A stretch of DNA of 64,000 bases from Desulfolithobacter dissulfuricans (GCF_025998535.1 NZ_AP024233.1:2550001-2614000), one strand, 5' to 3'. Counted from the stretch's first letter, positions 16,186 to 26,559 are shown. The notes: generated from the sequence alone by a model not told the origin. Numbers and translations: made by a program.

Positions 16186-16638
16186 TCAGAGAACCACCAG
16201 GGTAATCCCGGGATTGGACCGCCCGAGATCACGGTGGCGAGCGAGGGAGGGAAACCGGCGAAGGAGCTGGCTGCCCGGCCCGGTCCGCCGGCTGAACTCC
16301 TCCCCTTCCAGAAGATCGTTGATGGCTCCCCGGATCTTGAGATACCGCAGCCGCTGACGGACCTCCTCGCGGATGACACCTCCCTGACCGCTGGAACCAT
16401 ATCCATGGATCAGGGTCAGAACCCGGATCCCCTGCAACCTTGCTGCCTCGAGTTCCCGCTCCATCCGCAACAGGGCCTCTCTGGCGGGCGGCCTGCCCCG
16501 TTCCAGATTGACGATGCGGTGAACCGGAGCCTGCGCGCCGGGGGGAAGCGAGATGCAGGCCGCTCCACAGTAGGGACAGCGCGACCCGTAACCATCATGC
16601 TCATTGCCGCATACTTCGCAGACCAGGGAAGGCTCCAT
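16186..16638 (-). CDS. Smr-domain protein with N-terminal zinc ribbon
   Basis: 150 residues. The N-terminus has two Cys pairs (CEVC and CPYC) forming a probable zinc ribbon within residues 7-25. The remainder is a small Smr domain: IVNLERGRPP, a helix, then VLTLIHGYGSSGQGG, the HGxG motif of the family, and a closing NPGITLVVL strand. Smr domains bind or cut nucleic acids and in some proteins act on stalled ribosomes or mRNA. It lies 87 nt after rel on the same strand. The zinc ribbon fusion is less common than stand-alone Smr. Confidence 0.78.
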   Translation of the reverse strand: MEPSLVCEVCGNEHDGYGSRCPYCGAACISLPPGAQAPVHRIVNLERGRPPAREALLRMERELEAARLQGIRVLTLIHGYGSSGQGGVIREEVRQRLRYLKIRGAINDLLEGEEFSRRTGPGSQLLRRFPSLARHRDLGRSNPGITLVVL

Positions 16639-16725
16639 GAATCAGAATCCTGCCAGAAGTAGTCAGTTACTGGCCCTCAAAAAGAATTGTGCTGAGCTGG
16701 AACCGGAGCCCCGGACCATCCCACT

Positions 16726-18887
16726 CTACCGGCGCCGGACCTCGATAACCACCGGCATCTGCTGCAGATGCTGTTGCAGGGTCTGGAGATGGTTCAGGTC
16801 GCTAACCTGGACCACTACCTCCATTTCCACCAGGTTCTCCGAGGTGATCCGCGAGTTGAGCTCGACGATTTCGGCATCATCGGCATTGATGGTGGAGGAA
16901 ATTTCGACCAGGAGGTTTTTCTGGTTTTCGGCCCGGATCAGGAGGGCGGACCGATGGGTGGCTTTCGGGCTTCCCGACCACCGCACCGCGATCCAGCGCC
17001 GGGGATCGGTGGTCCTCAGATTGGGACAATCCGCCTTGTGGACAGAGATACCCCGACCGGTGGTGATGAAACCGACAATCTCGTCCCCGGGAACCGGCTT
17101 GCAGCACTGACTCACCCGGACAAGCATGTCATCGAGGCCGTCGATGTCGACAATCTCACTGTCGGCGGCCGTCCCCTTGCCGGATTCCGCCTTTTTATTC
17201 TTTTCCAGCAGTTCCTGTCGGGCACGCTGTTCTTTTTCCTCCCTGGTTTCAGGCGGTTCCAGGACCTCGGTCAGGTGAGCCACGGTAATGGCCCCGGAGC
17301 CCACCTTGACAAGCATGTCATCGAGCGAGTTGCAGCGCAGCTTTTTCAAAAGCATCTTGATATGGCCGCTCTTGATCAGCTTTTTCAAGGCCACATCATG
17401 TTTGCGCAGTTCCCGCTCGCAGATCTCCCGGCCCAGGCGCAGAGCCTTTTCCTTTTCCTCGCGCCGCAGGTACTGGCGGATGCAGGTCCGGGCCCGGCTG
17501 GTCTTGACATACTGGAGCCAGGCCCGCCGGGGATGCTGGTTCTTGGAGGTGATGATCTCGACGATATCGCCGTTCTGCAGCTCATGCCTGAGTGGTACGA
17601 TCTGGCCGTTGACCCGGGCTCCGCTGCACTTATCACCCACCGCACTGTGGATGGAATAGGCAAAATCGATCGGCGTCGAGCCGCGGGGCAGTTCCCGGAC
17701 CTCGCCGGTGGGGGTCAGGACATAGATATCCGGATCATAGAGCTCGCCCCGGACCGACTCGAGAAATTCACTGGGATCCTCGACCTCCTGCAGAGTCTGG
17801 ACCAGTTTCTTGAGCTCCTTGAACAGCCGGGCATCGGACTGGCTGATGTTCTGGCCTTCCTTGTAAGCCCAGTGGGCGGCGATACCCTCCTGGGCGATCC
17901 GGTCCATCTCTTCGGTACGGATCTGAATCTCGATGAAATGCCCCGGGGACCAATGACCGTGGTGTGCAGGGACTGATAGTTATTGGACTTGGGAGCGGAA
18001 ATAAAATCCTTGATCCTCCCCGGCACCGGCGGCCAGTCGCCGTGTACCGTGCCCAGAGCCTCGTAACATTCCTTGACCGACGAGACGATGATCCGGAAGG
18101 CCACCTTGTCGTAGACCCGCTCCAGGGGGATATTCTGGGCCACCAGCTTCTTGTAGATGGAATAGAGATGCTTGGGGCGACCGATGATCCGAATGGGCCG
18201 GATATTGTTTTTATGCAGTTTCTTGTACAGGGTGTGGATAACCTCTTCCACATACTCCTGCCGCTGGGCCAGGGTACTCTCCAGCCGCCGGGTCAGATCG
18301 GCGAACTCGGTGGGGAAGAGATACTGAAACGAAAGATCCTCCAGCTCCCGCTTCATCCAGTCGATACCCAGCCGGCTGGCCAGGGGCGCATAGAGATCCA
18401 TGGTTTCCCGGGCCACCCGTCGGCGGCGCTCAGGATCGGCTGAACCCAGGGTGATCATATCCTGGAGCCGATCGGCCAGCTTGACCAGCAGAACCCGGAT
18501 ATCGGCCCCCATGGCCAGGAAGAGCTTGCGGATATTTTCGGCCTGGTGGGCAAGCCGTGAACTGTAGTGAACGTTGGTTATCCGGGTGGTGCCGTCAACG
18601 ATGTTGGCCACGTCACGACCAAAGCGTTTTTCCAGTTCCTTGAAGGTGGCCACCTCTTCCTTGAGCACCCCGTGCAGCAGACCGGCGACAATGGTATCCA
18701 GGTCCAGTTTCATCGTGGCCAGGGTTGTGGCCACCTCCAGCAGATGCTGAATGTACGGCTCACCGGAGATGTGGGTGTGATCACTGTGCCGCTCACAGAC
18801 AAATTCGTATGCCCGGGTGAGCGGTTCCAGATCCACATCGTGCAGGTAGCTCGATGCTATGGCGATAAGACCCTGAATATCAGACAT
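16726..18887 (-). CDS. rel: RelA/SpoT-type (p)ppGpp synthetase with degenerate hydrolase domain, frameshifted
   Basis: Two frames make one RSH protein of about 720 residues: HD domain, synthetase, TGS, helical linker, RIS/ZBD (VSQCCKPVPGDEIVGF) and ACT. The N-terminal frame (start ATG 18887) runs through YQSLHTTVIGPRG and then leaves frame at 17941-17948; the C-terminal frame resumes with HFIEIQIRTEEMDRI and ends at 16726. One extra G in the GGGG run would restore it. The synthetase motifs (GRPKHLYSIYKK, YDKVAFRI, EIQIRT) are intact across the junction. The hydrolase domain has AGLLHGVLKEE where LLHDVVED is expected and ADRLQDM for ADRLHNM, so it is probably inactive. It lies between proS (93 nt upstream) and smr. 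Confidence 0.85.
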
Positions 18888-18980
18888 GGTCAGCGTATTG
18901 TGGTGTTCAGTTGAAGATAACGGCAAACCCCCGGGTGTTCCGCATATCCCTTCGCCACGGCCCGGGCAACAGCCCGCCGG

Positions 18981-20702
18981 TTACCGGAGGCGGCTCAGTT
19001 CGTCCTCGATGAGGGAGGCAACATGGTCGGCGGCCCCGTCATAGTCGATGGTAGTGGTTTCCCCGTCCCGGCGGCGCCTCAGTTCCACCCGGCCCTCCTT
19101 CTCATAGGTCTTGCCCACGGTGATCCGGTAGGGGATGCCGATCAGATCCGCATCCTTGAACTTGGAGCCTGGGCGCTCGTCCCGATCATCGTAGAGGACC
19201 TCGATACCCCGGGCCTGGAGATCCTCATAAAGGCCCTCCGCAGCCCGGGTGGTCTCCTCGTTGTTCAACCCCAGGTTGAGGAGGATCACCTGGAACGGGG
19301 CCAGGGGCAGGGGAAAGATAATCCCGTTTTTGTCATGGTTCTGCTCGATGGCCGCCGCCACCACCCGGCTGACGCCGATGCCATAGCAGCCCATGACAAA
19401 AGGCTTTTCACCACCCTCCCGATCCTGGAAGGTGGCGTTCATGGCCTGGGAATAGCTGGTGCCGAGCTTGAAGATATGGCCCACCTCGATTCCGCGGGTG
19501 AGCTCCAGCTGGCCACCGCAGGAAGGACAGGGATCCTCGGTAGTAATCTGGCGCAGATCGCCCACCAGGTCGGGGGTGAAATCCCGGCCCGGATTGACCC
19601 CGGTGAGGTGATACCCCTTTTCATTGGCGCCGGTGACCGCGTTGACCATGCGCATCACCTCCTGGTCGGCAACGGTCCTGATCGGGATCTCCCGGGGACC
19701 GATATAGCCCACCGGCAGCCTGGTCAGCTTCCAGACCGTATCGTCATCGGCCAGCTCCACCTCGGTGGCGCCGAGGATGTTCCCCAGTTTCACATCCTGG
19801 ACTTCACGGTCGCCACGCACCAGAACAGCCACCGGCTCGCCGTCGGCCAGGTAGACCATGGTCTTGATGATATCGGCCGGGCTTACCCCGAGAAACTCTG
19901 CCACCCGGTCCACCTTTTTCATCCCCGGCGTCTCCACCCGGGTCAGCTCGGCCGGCTCCTTCTGCACCGGGGTCTTCTCCGGAAGCACCACGGCCGCCTT
20001 TTCCACGTTGGCCGCATAGGAGCACGCCTTGCATATCACCAGGGTGTCCTCACCGGTATCGGCCAGGACCATGAACTCGTGAGAAAAGCTGCCGCCGATG
20101 GAGCCGGTGTCCGCCTCCACGGCCCGAAATTCCAGGCCACAGCGGGCGAATATCCGCTGATAGGCGTCATACATCTTCTGGTACGACTCGCTGGCAGCCT
20201 CGTCGCTGACATCAAAGGAATAGGCATCTTTCATGATGAATTCCCGCCCACGCATGAGGCCGAACCGGGGGCGGATCTCGTCCCGGAACTTGGTCTGGAT
20301 CTGGTACAGGTTTACCGGCAGCTGCCGATAGGACTGCAGTTCCCGCCGGGCAAGGTCGGTGATGACCTCCTCATGGGTGGGTCCCAGGCAGTAATCGCGG
20401 TCGTGGCGGTCCTTGAAGCGGAGCAGCTCGGCCCCGTATTTCTGCCAGCGGCCGGTTTCCCGCCACAGATCCCCGGGCTGGACCATGGGCATGAGCAGTT
20501 CCTGGGCCCCGGCCCGGTTCATCTCCTCCCGGACGATCTGGGAGACCTTCTGCAGGGCCATGAATCCCAGGGGCAGGTAAGTGTAGAGGCCCGAGGTCAG
20601 CTTGCGGATAAAACCGGCCCGCAGCAGCAGTTGATGGCTTATTACTTCGGCCTCGGCCGGAGTTTCCTTTGTGGTCGGCAATAATAGTTTTGAATAGCGC
20701 AT
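18981..20702 (-). CDS. proS: prolyl-tRNA synthetase, bacterial type with editing domain
   Basis: 573 residues. It charges tRNA-Pro. Class II motif 2 is seen as RPRFGLMRGREFIMKD and motif 3 as GCYGIGVSRVVAAA. Between them sits the INS editing domain (about residues 225-405, including VAEFLGVSPADIIKT and AVLVRGDREV), which clears Ala-tRNA-Pro. The C-terminal anticodon-binding domain contains LYDDRDERPGSKFKDADLIG. The start ATG at 20702 matches the family N-terminus MRYSKLLLPT; in-frame sequence upstream is not conserved. ispG ends 67 nt upstream. Confidence 0.95.
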   Translation of the reverse strand: MRYSKLLLPTTKETPAEAEVISHQLLLRAGFIRKLTSGLYTYLPLGFMALQKVSQIVREEMNRAGAQELLMPMVQPGDLWRETGRWQKYGAELLRFKDRHDRDYCLGPTHEEVITDLARRELQSYRQLPVNLYQIQTKFRDEIRPRFGLMRGREFIMKDAYSFDVSDEAASESYQKMYDAYQRIFARCGLEFRAVEADTGSIGGSFSHEFMVLADTGEDTLVICKACSYAANVEKAAVVLPEKTPVQKEPAELTRVETPGMKKVDRVAEFLGVSPADIIKTMVYLADGEPVAVLVRGDREVQDVKLGNILGATEVELADDDTVWKLTRLPVGYIGPREIPIRTVADQEVMRMVNAVTGANEKGYHLTGVNPGRDFTPDLVGDLRQITTEDPCPSCGGQLELTRGIEVGHIFKLGTSYSQAMNATFQDREGGEKPFVMGCYGIGVSRVVAAAIEQNHDKNGIIFPLPLAPFQVILLNLGLNNEETTRAAEGLYEDLQARGIEVLYDDRDERPGSKFKDADLIGIPYRITVGKTYEKEGRVELRRRRDGETTTIDYDGAADHVASLIEDELSRLR

Positions 20703-20769
20703 GGATATCTGTAAAAAAAATAAATGGTAGAGGTGAATAACGGAAAAAGACCGGCGGCGGGATGGATGA

Positions 20770-21858
20770 TCAGTCCCTGTTCTCCCGCCGCTCCCGCTCC
20801 ATCTTGTTGAGCTCGTCGAGAAAGACCGGCAGTAGTTCCTCCTCGGGCAGTTTTTTAAAGATCTCGCCCTTTTTGAAGATGATCCCCACCCCGTGGCCCC
20901 CGGCAATACCGATATCGGCCTCCCGGGCCTCGCCCGGACCATTGACCACACAGCCCATGACCGCCACCTTGAGGTTGGTCTCCATGGTCTGCAGATGTTT
21001 TTCCACGGCCTCGGCCAGGGGAAAGAGATCGATCCGGGTCCGGCCGCAGGTGGGACAGGATATCATCTCCGGCCCCCGCTGGCGGATACGCAGCGAACGC
21101 AGGAGCTCAAACCCCACCCGAATCTCCTCTTCCGGGTCGCGGGTGAGCGAAATACGGAAGGTATCGCCGATGCCCTCGAACAAAAGAATCCCCAAAGCCA
21201 CACTGGACTTCACAGTGCCGGCGATCAGGCCGCCGGCTTCGGTCACCCCGATATGGAGGGGGTAGTCTGTCTTTTCGGACAGCTCCCGATAGCCGGAGAT
21301 GGTGGTGAGGGTATCCGAGGACTTGATGGAAATTTTTATCTCGTAAAACGAGAGTTTCTCCAGCAGGGCCACGTTGCGCAGCGCGCTTTCGATGAGCGCG
21401 GTGGGCCTGTCCGGGGTCGGATAACCATATTTTTTCAAGAGATCTTTCTCAATGGATCCGGAGTTGACCCCAACGCGGATGGGAACCCGATGCTGCCGGG
21501 CCGCATCCACCACCCTGGCCAGCTTATCCTCACCACCCAGGTTGCCCGGGTTGATGCGGATGGCCTGGGCACCGTGTTCCATGGCCGCCACGGCCAGACG
21601 GGAGTCGAAATGGATATCAGCGATCAGGGGAATGGTGATCCGCTCACGGATACCACGAATGGCCACCGCAGCCTCCATGTCCGGAACCGCCACCCGGATC
21701 AGTTCACAGCCCGCCTTTTCCAGCCGCCGGATCTGGGCCACAGTGGCCTCTATATCCCGGGTATCGGTATTGGTCATGGACTGGACCGAAATCGGGGCTC
21801 CGCCGCCAATGGCCACCGGGCCTATATGGATCTGTCGTGTCTTTCTGCGCTTGATCAT
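20770..21858 (-). CDS. ispG: 4-hydroxy-3-methylbut-2-enyl diphosphate synthase (flavodoxin/ferredoxin)
   Basis: 362 residues. It carries out the penultimate step of the MEP isoprenoid pathway, converting MEcPP to HMBPP with a [4Fe-4S] cluster. The TIM-barrel half opens with VQSMTNTDTRD; the cluster ligands are in CPTCGR and in CVVNGPGEA, the latter a family signature. dxr of the same pathway lies three genes upstream (about 2 kb), so both enzymes are in one transcriptional series. Confidence 0.96.
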   Translation of the reverse strand: MIKRRKTRQIHIGPVAIGGGAPISVQSMTNTDTRDIEATVAQIRRLEKAGCELIRVAVPDMEAAVAIRGIRERITIPLIADIHFDSRLAVAAMEHGAQAIRINPGNLGGEDKLARVVDAARQHRVPIRVGVNSGSIEKDLLKKYGYPTPDRPTALIESALRNVALLEKLSFYEIKISIKSSDTLTTISGYRELSEKTDYPLHIGVTEAGGLIAGTVKSSVALGILLFEGIGDTFRISLTRDPEEEIRVGFELLRSLRIRQRGPEMISCPTCGRTRIDLFPLAEAVEKHLQTMETNLKVAVMGCVVNGPGEAREADIGIAGGHGVGIIFKKGEIFKKLPEEELLPVFLDELNKMERERRENRD

Positions 21859-21923
21859 TGTCCCATGGAGTGACTAACTGTCCCGGCACCGAAGTTGACG
21901 GTGGGGGAAGAAACAGATGTTTA

Positions 21924-22676
21924 TTACCGGCCCGACCGGGGCTCGGTGTTACCGGCCGATGGTTGCCGCCTGGCCTTGAAATTCAGTTCCGCATCAGAAG
22001 CCCGGATATAGAGAGGGGCTGCCGCAGCCGGCTCAAGCACGTCCCCCAGGGCCAGCATCCGGCCACCCAGCAGACCGACAAAGGCCGCCCTGGGCTGACA
22101 GAGGGGAGGAGGCAGAATCTCGATCAGCCTGGACCCGGCAAATATCTCATGAAAGGCGGCGACTCCGGGTCCGGCGAACACCGTGGGCCCGGTAAGCTTT
22201 GCCACCAGTTGTTCCGGACCGATAACCACGGGGTCCTGACTCCGAACCGGCAACCCATCGTCTCCTGACCGGTAGAGGGCCGCATACACCTCGTTTTTCC
22301 GGGCATCGAGCAGGCAGCACAGCTCTTTTTCTCTGGCCACCCCCAGGGCCGTGCAGGCCAGGGCATCCAGGGTTGGCACACCCAGCAGCGGTACCCCGGC
22401 CGCCATGGCAAGTCCCTTGGCCGCCGCCATGCCGATGCGCAACCCGGTGAAGGACCCGGGCCCCAGACTGACCGCGATTCCGTCCAGCTGCTCCCAACTC
22501 ACCCCGCCGGCCCCAAGGACCCACTCCACGCTGCCGAGCAGTCGCCGGGCGTGGGTCACCCTGGGCTGGGCCGTGGCCTCGGCCAGGAGAGCGCCGGAAA
22601 GCGGATCGCCGCTGGTCAGGGCCACGCTGCCGCAGCCGGTGGCGGTTTCAATGGCAAGAATCAGGGGCTGGTCCAC
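21924..22676 (-). CDS. tsaB: tRNA N6-threonylcarbamoyladenosine synthesis protein TsaB
   Basis: 250 residues with the ASKHA fold. The N-terminal ILAIETATGCGSVAL and the signature SLGPGSFTGLRIGM are typical. TsaB pairs with TsaD (not in the window) in adding threonylcarbamoyl to A37 of ANN-decoding tRNAs. The start is a GTG at 22676 that overlaps the end of rseP by 16 nt. The C-terminal 30 residues are polar and poorly conserved. Confidence 0.92.
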   Translation of the reverse strand: MDQPLILAIETATGCGSVALTSGDPLSGALLAEATAQPRVTHARRLLGSVEWVLGAGGVSWEQLDGIAVSLGPGSFTGLRIGMAAAKGLAMAAGVPLLGVPTLDALACTALGVAREKELCCLLDARKNEVYAALYRSGDDGLPVRSQDPVVIGPEQLVAKLTGPTVFAGPGVAAFHEIFAGSRLIEILPPPLCQPRAAFVGLLGGRMLALGDVLEPAAAAPLYIRASDAELNFKARRQPSAGNTEPRSGR

Positions 22677-23746
22677 CGCTGGATAATCCTGAGTATATCA
22701 TTATAGAAGACAAAAAGCATGAGGGTGCCGAGCAGCATGATACCGATCTTCTGGCTCCACTCCATGGCCTGCTCGCTGAGCGGCCGGCGGCGGATCCCTT
22801 CCAGGGTGAGAAAGACCAGATGGCCGCCGTCCAGCACCGGCACCGGCAGCAGGTTGAGGACACCCAGATTCACACTGAGAAGCCCCATGAAGTAGAGCAG
22901 GTTCATCCAGCCCGCCTCCAGCTGCTGACCGGCGATCTCGGCGATACGGATGGGCCCGCCGAGCTCGGTGGCCGGCACCACCCGCTGAAAGATCTTGATG
23001 ATGCCCAGAACTGTTAGATAGATGAGATTCCAGGTCTGAATAAAGGCCGCCTTGATCGATTCGGCCAGGCCGGACTTCTTGTAGACCAGCTGGTCATCCC
23101 GGGTGATACCGAGCATATAGCGCTCCCCCACCTCTTCGCCGAACAGGTTTTTCACCTTTTCCATGGCCGGAGTGGCGGTGATGGTCAGCTCCTCGCTGCC
23201 CCGCTTGATCCGCAGCACCACCTTTCTGCCGCCACTTTCACGGATGAGCCGGGAAACATCCTGCCAGGAGGTGGTCTGCTGACCATTGATGGCAAGGACC
23301 TCGTCACCGGGCTGAATCCCTGCCCGCTCGGCAGCCGAGCCGGGCGCCACCTGACCGATCCTGGTGGTATCCACCGGTTCGGGCAGACCCACGGCCAGAA
23401 ACATGGCGGCAAAGAGCAGGACGGCAAAGAGCAGATTGAAAAGCGGGCCGCCAAAGACTATGCCGAAGCGCTGCCACACAGGCTTGTGGGAAAAAGAGCG
23501 GGCGCGGTCCTCCGGTGGAATCTCTTCCCCGGGCTGTTCACCATACATCTTGACATAGCCGCCCAGGGGAAAGGCGGAGATCAGGTATTCGGTCTCGCCC
23601 CATTTTTTCCCTATGACCTTGTTACCGAAACCAAGGGAAAACTTGAGAACCCGCACCCCGAAGAGTTTGGCAAAGAGAAAATGACCCAGTTCATGGACAA
23701 AGATAAGGACACCAAGAACCAGTATAAAGGAAATCAGGGAATTCAT
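22661..23746 (-). CDS. rseP: RIP metalloprotease RseP (site-2 protease family)
   Basis: 361 residues. An inner-membrane zinc protease that cuts anti-sigma factors and signal-peptide remnants within the membrane. HELGH in the first helix gives the zinc-binding catalytic motif; VLDGGHL in the third supplies the Asp ligand. A single PDZ domain lies at about residues 120-200 (APGSAAERAGIQPGDEV), whereas E. coli RseP has two. It sits between dxr and tsaB in the usual lipid/isoprenoid neighbourhood. Confidence 0.93.
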   Translation of the reverse strand: MNSLISFILVLGVLIFVHELGHFLFAKLFGVRVLKFSLGFGNKVIGKKWGETEYLISAFPLGGYVKMYGEQPGEEIPPEDRARSFSHKPVWQRFGIVFGGPLFNLLFAVLLFAAMFLAVGLPEPVDTTRIGQVAPGSAAERAGIQPGDEVLAINGQQTTSWQDVSRLIRESGGRKVVLRIKRGSEELTITATPAMEKVKNLFGEEVGERYMLGITRDDQLVYKKSGLAESIKAAFIQTWNLIYLTVLGIIKIFQRVVPATELGGPIRIAEIAGQQLEAGWMNLLYFMGLLSVNLGVLNLLPVPVLDGGHLVFLTLEGIRRRPLSEQAMEWSQKIGIMLLGTLMLFVFYNDILRIIQRWTSP

Positions 23747-23827
23747 AGGTATTGGACGTAACGGTTAACGGTTGACAGGAACCTCCATGGCCCCGTAGCA
23801 GAATATCCCTTCCGGGCCGGCGATGGC

Positions 23828-25000
23828 TTATGCCGAACCGGCGCCGGTCAGGCACACCTCTTCTTCGGCCACAATCCGGGCCTGTCGGTCCGCTTCCAGT
23901 ATGGCGTCCAGATCACGGTCATCGCCATGTTCCACCTTGCGGGTTGTCCGGGCCACCACGCGGGAAATATCGGTAAAACCGATACGCCCGTCCAGGAAGG
24001 CATCGACGGCTATCTCATTGGCAGCATTAAGAACCGCCGGCCATGTCCCCCCCTGTTCGAGACAGTCAAAGGCCAGGCGCAGGGCCGGAAAACGATCATA
24101 ATCGGGTTTTTCAAAATCCAGCCGGCCGCACTCGGAAAGGCTCAGGCGGGACAGGCCAAGCCCGAGCCTTTCGGGATAGGAAAGCGCGTAGGCAATGGGA
24201 ATACGCATGTCTGGAATACCGAGCTGAGCCACCACCGAGCCATCGACATATTCCACCAGGGAATGGACCACGGACTGGGGATGGACCACCACCCCGATCT
24301 GCTCGCTGGAGACATCAAAAAGCCAGCGTGCCTCGATTACTTCCAGTCCCTTGTTCATCAGCGTGGCGGAATCAATGGATATCTTGCGGCCCATGTCCCA
24401 GTTGGGATGGGCCAGGGCCTGGGCCGGGGTGACCCGAACCAGCTCTTCGGGCGCCATGGCCCGGAAGGGCCCGCCAGAGGCGGTGAGGATGATCCGTCCC
24501 ACGTCCTGGCGCCGACCGGCCTCCAGGGCCTGAAAGATGGCCGAATGTTCTGAATCGATGGGCAGCAGCCGTACCCGGTGTTCCCGTACCGCTTCCATGA
24601 TCAGCCGACCGGCCATGACCAGGGTTTCCTTGTTGGCCAGGCCGATATCCTTGCCGGCCATGATGGCGTCCAGGGTGGGTAATAAACCCACGGCGCCAAC
24701 CACGGCCGAAACAACCATCTGGGCCTGGACCATGGTGGCGATACGGCGATTGCCCTCGGTGCCGCAGAAAATGCGGCGGTGATAGCTGTCCGGCAGCAGA
24801 GCGGCCAGTTCATCGACCAGCTCGGGCCGGCCGATGGAGACCAGTTGTGGCTCAAATTCAAGCACCTGCCTTGCCAGCTCCCGGACATTGGACCCTGCTG
24901 ACAGGCCGACGATGCGGAACCGGTCGCTGAACTGGCGCACCACGGCCAGGACATTCTGGCCGATGGAGCCGGTGGAGCCAAGCAGACTGATGCACTTCAT
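23828..25000 (-). CDS. dxr: 1-deoxy-D-xylulose-5-phosphate reductoisomerase
   Basis: 390 residues. It converts DXP to MEP with NADPH, the committed step of the non-mevalonate pathway. The Rossmann motif LGSTGSIG, the loop ANKETLV, the substrate- and metal-binding [11 protein letters not shown] and [17 protein letters not shown] are all present. The ATG overlaps the cdsA stop by 4 nt (ATGA). ispG, three genes further on, acts later in the same pathway. Confidence 0.96.
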   Translation of the reverse strand: MKCISLLGSTGSIGQNVLAVVRQFSDRFRIVGLSAGSNVRELARQVLEFEPQLVSIGRPELVDELAALLPDSYHRRIFCGTEGNRRIATMVQAQMVVSAVVGAVGLLPTLDAIMAGKDIGLANKETLVMAGRLIMEAVREHRVRLLPIDSEHSAIFQALEAGRRQDVGRIILTASGGPFRAMAPEELVRVTPAQALAHPNWDMGRKISIDSATLMNKGLEVIEARWLFDVSSEQIGVVVHPQSVVHSLVEYVDGSVVAQLGIPDMRIPIAYALSYPERLGLGLSRLSLSECGRLDFEKPDYDRFPALRLAFDCLEQGGTWPAVLNAANEIAVDAFLDGRIGFTDISRVVARTTRKVEHGDDRDLDAILEADRQARIVAEEEVCLTGAGSA

Positions 25001-25794
25001 GCCAGCACACCGCAGGTGAGAAGGAGGTAAAAGACCGGCGCGGTCAACAGCAGGCTGTCGATCCGATCCAGCAGGCCGCCGTGTCCGGCCAGGATGGTAC
25101 CGGAATCCTTGACCCCCGAGCTTCGTTTGATCACCGACTCGATCAGGTCTCCCATGATACCCACCACCACCAGGAGAGGCCCGAAAAGAGCCATCCGGAC
25201 CAGGGATCCTTCGGGGAGAATCACGCTCCCCACCAGTACCGCGGCCAGGGATCCGGCCAGGATACCTCCCAGGGCCCCGACAACGGTCTTACCGGGACTG
25301 ATGGAGGGACAGAGTTTCCGGCGACCGAAGGCCCGACCGGCATAATAGGCCCCGGTATCGGAACCGGCGGTGATAGCGACCAGGAGCAGCAGCCAGCCGG
25401 CTCCGTTATCCAGAAATCGGATCAGGACCAGGTGGGCACCGCAAAATGAAATATAGGCAAGACCCAGGACGGACAGGCTGAAAAAAGCCAGTACGTCGTC
25501 GAGGCGGGAATAACGGCGCAGCACCAGGAGAACCGTCCCGAGGAGACCACCGGCCAGGCCGCCAAGGAGGGCGGCCGGGGTGGCGATGATCGTGGTCAGG
25601 ACCGGCAGACCGGCCACTGCCAGGGAACCCAGAAGCTCGCCCCTGGTCTGGCCGGGCAGGACCATGCGAAAGTATTCATACAGGCCGGTGAAAACCAGGG
25701 CCACCATCACAAGATAGAAGAGGGGCCCGGGCACGCCAAAAAGCAGCAGAACCCAGACAACCAGCATACCGAGGCCGGGAAGGACTCGCCCCAT
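24997..25794 (-). CDS. cdsA: phosphatidate cytidylyltransferase
   Basis: 265 residues, a multi-span inner-membrane enzyme making CDP-diacylglycerol from phosphatidate and CTP. The family signature lies near the C-terminus: [16 protein letters not shown] and [11 protein letters not shown]. The ATG at 25794 was chosen because GGAGTAA lies just before it, overlapping the end of uppS, and the longer frame adds a non-conserved polar stretch inside uppS. dxr overlaps its stop. Confidence 0.93.
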   Translation of the reverse strand: MGRVLPGLGMLVVWVLLLFGVPGPLFYLVMVALVFTGLYEYFRMVLPGQTRGELLGSLAVAGLPVLTTIIATPAALLGGLAGGLLGTVLLVLRRYSRLDDVLAFFSLSVLGLAYISFCGAHLVLIRFLDNGAGWLLLLVAITAGSDTGAYYAGRAFGRRKLCPSISPGKTVVGALGGILAGSLAAVLVGSVILPEGSLVRMALFGPLLVVVGIMGDLIESVIKRSSGVKDSGTILAGHGGLLDRIDSLLLTAPVFYLLLTCGVLA

Positions 25795-25798
25795 GGCC

Positions 25799-26545
25799 TT
25801 ACTCCTGTCGCAGCTGGGCCCCGGTACGGCCGAAACGGCGCTGGCGGGTCCCATAGGTGGCAATGGCTTCAAGAAACTGTTCTTTGCGGAAGTCGGGCCA
25901 TTTGATTTCGGTGAAGTAGAGTTCAGAGTAGGACAGCTGCCAGAGAAGAAAATTGGACAACCGCTGCTCGCCGCCGGTACGGATCAACAGATCGGGATCC
26001 GGCTGACCGGCGGTGTAGAGGACATTGCTCATCTGCTCCTCATCCAGATCCCGCCAGTCAAAGCCCTCTTCCACACAGCGCCTGGCCAGCTCCCGTACGC
26101 CCTGCATTATTTCACTGCGGCTGCCATAGGAAAGGGCCAGGTTGAGGTACATGGTCTCGCAGCGGGCGGTTTCCTCCATCACCTCGGCCAGGACATCCTG
26201 GACATCCTGGGGAAGCCGATGCTGCTGACCGAAGCAGGAGAGCCGAATATCGTTTTCCAGCATGCTGGACAACTCGGCCCGGAGATAGTTTTTAAGGAGC
26301 CCCATCAGCCCCTTGACCTCAAAGGAGGGGCGACGCCAGTTTTCCGTGGAAAAGGCGTACAGGGTCAGGTGGCGGACCCCGATCTCCCGGGCAGCCCGGA
26401 CCACAATCCGGACCGAGTCAACCCCGGCCTTGTGACCGAAGAGGCGTGGCCGATGCTGATTTTCGGCCCACCGGCCATTTCCATCCATGATAATGGCCAC
26501 ATGGCGGGGAACCTGCAGAATTTCGGATGATTGCGAAGAAGGCAT
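25799..26545 (-). CDS. uppS: undecaprenyl diphosphate synthase (cis-prenyltransferase)
   Basis: 248 residues. It builds the C55 lipid carrier for peptidoglycan and O-antigen from FPP and IPP. HVAIIMDGNGRWA carries the catalytic Asp; LYAFSTENWRRP, DLLIRTGGEQRLSNF and YSELYFTEIKWPDF are the other conserved blocks. It is 14 nt after frr and 4 nt before cdsA, an arrangement found in many bacteria. Confidence 0.96.
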   Translation of the reverse strand: MPSSQSSEILQVPRHVAIIMDGNGRWAENQHRPRLFGHKAGVDSVRIVVRAAREIGVRHLTLYAFSTENWRRPSFEVKGLMGLLKNYLRAELSSMLENDIRLSCFGQQHRLPQDVQDVLAEVMEETARCETMYLNLALSYGSRSEIMQGVRELARRCVEEGFDWRDLDEEQMSNVLYTAGQPDPDLLIRTGGEQRLSNFLLWQLSYSELYFTEIKWPDFRKEQFLEAIATYGTRQRRFGRTGAQLRQE

Positions 26546-26559
26546 GGCATCGGAGGCGA

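Noticed and set aside
20703-20951. 83-residue N-terminal extension of ProS
   Set aside because: It runs into the ispG gene, is rich in Ser/Arg and matches nothing expected; the family N-terminus begins exactly at 20702.
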